Shown here one piece after another: positions 5,591-6,167 of a stretch of DNA of 6,167 bases. Location of the stretch: positions 1 to 6,167 of the forward strand of contig CANOHY010000070.1 in NCBI GenBank assembly GCA_947565915.1, in the 5' to 3' direction. A program made the position numbers and the translations under genes. Numbering within the stretch: position 1 is the first letter of the stretch; the number at the start of each line of letters is the position of its first letter. This DNA is from an uncultured Eggerthellaceae bacterium. GTDB lineage: Bacteria > Actinomycetota > Coriobacteriia > Coriobacteriales > Eggerthellaceae. The notes beneath the pieces were generated by a model. The model saw only the letters and a program-made list of their open reading frames with translations. It did no database searches and was not told the DNA's origin.

Positions 5591-5606
5591 TTGCATGAAA
5601 TTGCAT
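5591..5606. promoter_or_regulatory. TTGCAT direct repeat, candidate AraC-family operator
   Basis: TTGCAT occurs at 5591-5596 and again at 5601-5606, a period of 10 bp or one helical turn, about 53 bp upstream of the regulator start. AraC-family dimers commonly bind direct repeats near their own or their target promoter. Support is positional only. Confidence 0.3.
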
Positions 5607-5676
5607 CCCGTGTGGATTTGCGCTCTTCGTCGGATACGCCGTTTGCGCAATCAGCGCAGCCCAAGCTTTCCCCTTG

Positions 5677-5700
5677 AAAAAATGACGTTTCTAAAACGAC
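5677..5700 (-). terminator. terminator-like hairpin read on the minus strand
   Basis: On the minus strand GTCGTTT-TAG-AAACGTC forms a seven-pair stem with one mismatch, then A and TTTTTT (5682-5677). It would stop transcripts arriving from the right, insulating the AraC operon. The stem is AT-rich and weak. Confidence 0.3.
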
Positions 5701-5816
5701 GCATGCAAGGCAAACCGCAGGAGATAGCGGATGTGCTGGGCCCTTGCGAAATCCTTCTCATTCCAATAACCAAGCAGTGCTTTGTCGAATAAACTTATCT
5801 CAGCTCAGAATTCACA

Positions 5817-6104
5817 ATGGGTGTCATCCTGATCGAACGGTTGAGCCATAGGAGGGCGAGCGCAAGGACAAGCGGCCGTGCTGCGTGGTGTATCGCTCGG
5901 AGGATGATTACGACATCGTATCGTGGGCGGATGTGGTCGATGTAAGAGGCGCTGAAGCGCCCGCGTCTTGCTCTTGCCGAGACCTTTGATGTGCTCGCTC
6001 CTTTCGCCCAACAGGCTTTTATCGCCTGCGCTGTCTGCCGCTCGGGGGTCCACTCGTGGGGATTCCCTGAAATGGTGGGTGGGGTGACGGGGGCAAGGTT
6101 ATAA
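5817..6104 (+). pseudogene. coding-like fragments in two shifting frames (unknown protein relic)
   Basis: Three consecutive plus-strand pieces look protein-like but do not share one frame. From 5817 (ATG) one frame reads MGVILIERLSHRR. From 5852 another frame, just after a TAG, reads GERKDKRPCCVVYRSEDDY then DIVSWADVVDV, with about three quarters G/C at third codon positions and many G-starting codons. From 5946, just after a TAA, the first frame resumes with EALKRPRLALAETFDVLAPF then AQQAFIA and ends with TAA at 6102-6104. Joined by two compensating frameshifts they would make one short protein. I do not recognise it. A minus-strand frame (6115-5795, TTG start, 106 codons) covers the same bases but looks like an antisense shadow, with odd composition. 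The last piece runs into the tRNA promoter, another sign that it is not a live gene. Confidence 0.35.
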
Positions 6105-6113
6105 TAGCTTGCC
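6092..6113 (+). promoter_or_regulatory. tRNA-Gly promoter -10 box inside a palindrome
   Basis: A perfect TATAAT (6100-6105) ends 11 nt before the first base of the tRNA, so a start site near 6112 would leave a leader of about 5 nt. The box is enclosed by the perfect inverted repeat GGCAAG (6092-6097) / CTTGCC (6108-6113). No good -35 is found at 16-18 bp; the G-rich stretch upstream lacks TTGACA-like bases. Confidence 0.6.
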
Positions 6114-6116
6114 AAT

Positions 6117-6167
6117 GCGGGCGTGATTCAATGGTAGAATTTCAGCTTCCCAAGCTGACCACGCGGG
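6117..6167 (+). tRNA. tRNA-Gly (anticodon CCC), 3' part beyond the window
   Basis: The 5' acceptor strand is GCGGGCG (6117-6123). The D arm is ATTC-AATGGTA-GAAT (6126-6140). The anticodon stem TCAGC / GCTGA (6142-6146 / 6154-6158) closes the loop TTCCCAA with anticodon CCC at 6149-6151, which reads GGG (Gly). The variable region CCACG and the first T-stem bases CGGG reach the window edge. The layout matches the E. coli CCC tRNA-Gly from memory. About 20-25 nt, including the T loop and acceptor 3' strand, are missing. Confidence 0.93.

Larger units (their letters stand above)
5539..5816. other. intergenic region upstream of the AraC-EamA operon
   Basis: I see no convincing gene here. A plus-strand frame from 5595 to 5792 (65 codons) is open but Arg/Pro-rich with no Shine-Dalgarno and no recognisable motif. 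The region should hold the promoter of the minus-strand operon. TATCCT-like bases (5564-5569 on the minus strand) are a possible -10, but no matching -35 is evident. A five-codon frame ATG-GGC-CCC-GTA-TGA (5549-5535, minus) ends on the start codon of the regulator gene. Confidence 0.4.

Noticed and set aside
4759..5598. Plus-strand 279-codon frame opposite the AraC gene
   Set aside because: Antisense shadow; the minus strand has a complete AraC-family protein with cupin and two HTH motifs.

Overview
The window is high-GC bacterial DNA with Shine-Dalgarno-led genes, ATGA-overlapping gene pairs and GC-rich third codon positions. Gene content and intergenic style would fit a gut-type actinobacterium such as the Coriobacteriia/Eggerthellaceae, but this is inference; nothing here is a firm taxonomic marker.

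Left part (1-1305): the minus strand carries the C-terminal half of a DUF6088-type (AbiEi-like) antitoxin that runs off the left edge and has lost its N-terminal half. Recognisable homology stops near position 283, exactly where a plus-strand ORF for a small hydrophobic membrane protein (279 onward) begins. That ORF has lost any natural stop and reads through an imperfect giant palindrome (element A, 858-1133).

Middle part (1306-3318): a minus-strand fusion of a metal-binding glyoxalase-I-like VOC domain with an FMN nitroreductase domain faces away from a plus-strand pair, an ArsC/Spx-family thioredoxin-fold protein and the RNA 2',3'-cyclic phosphodiesterase ThpR. The pair overlaps by ATGA. 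A 154-bp divergent control region separates the two units.

Right part (3319-6167): a gene-free stretch ends in a second copy of the palindrome (element B, 3572-3846). It is followed by a minus-strand operon of an AraC-family regulator and an EamA/DMT transporter, also overlapping by ATGA; the regulator probably controls the exporter. Right of this are decayed-looking plus-strand coding fragments and the 5' part of a tRNA-Gly(CCC) gene with a consensus -10 box.

The most unusual content is the pair of homologous elements of about 275 bp. Each is built from four copies of a 26-bp unit in the order outer-inner-loop-inner'-outer', with arms inverted and a near-constant 59-61 bp unit period. Both sit downstream of a plus-strand reading frame and before the 3' end of a minus-strand gene, that is, between convergent genes.
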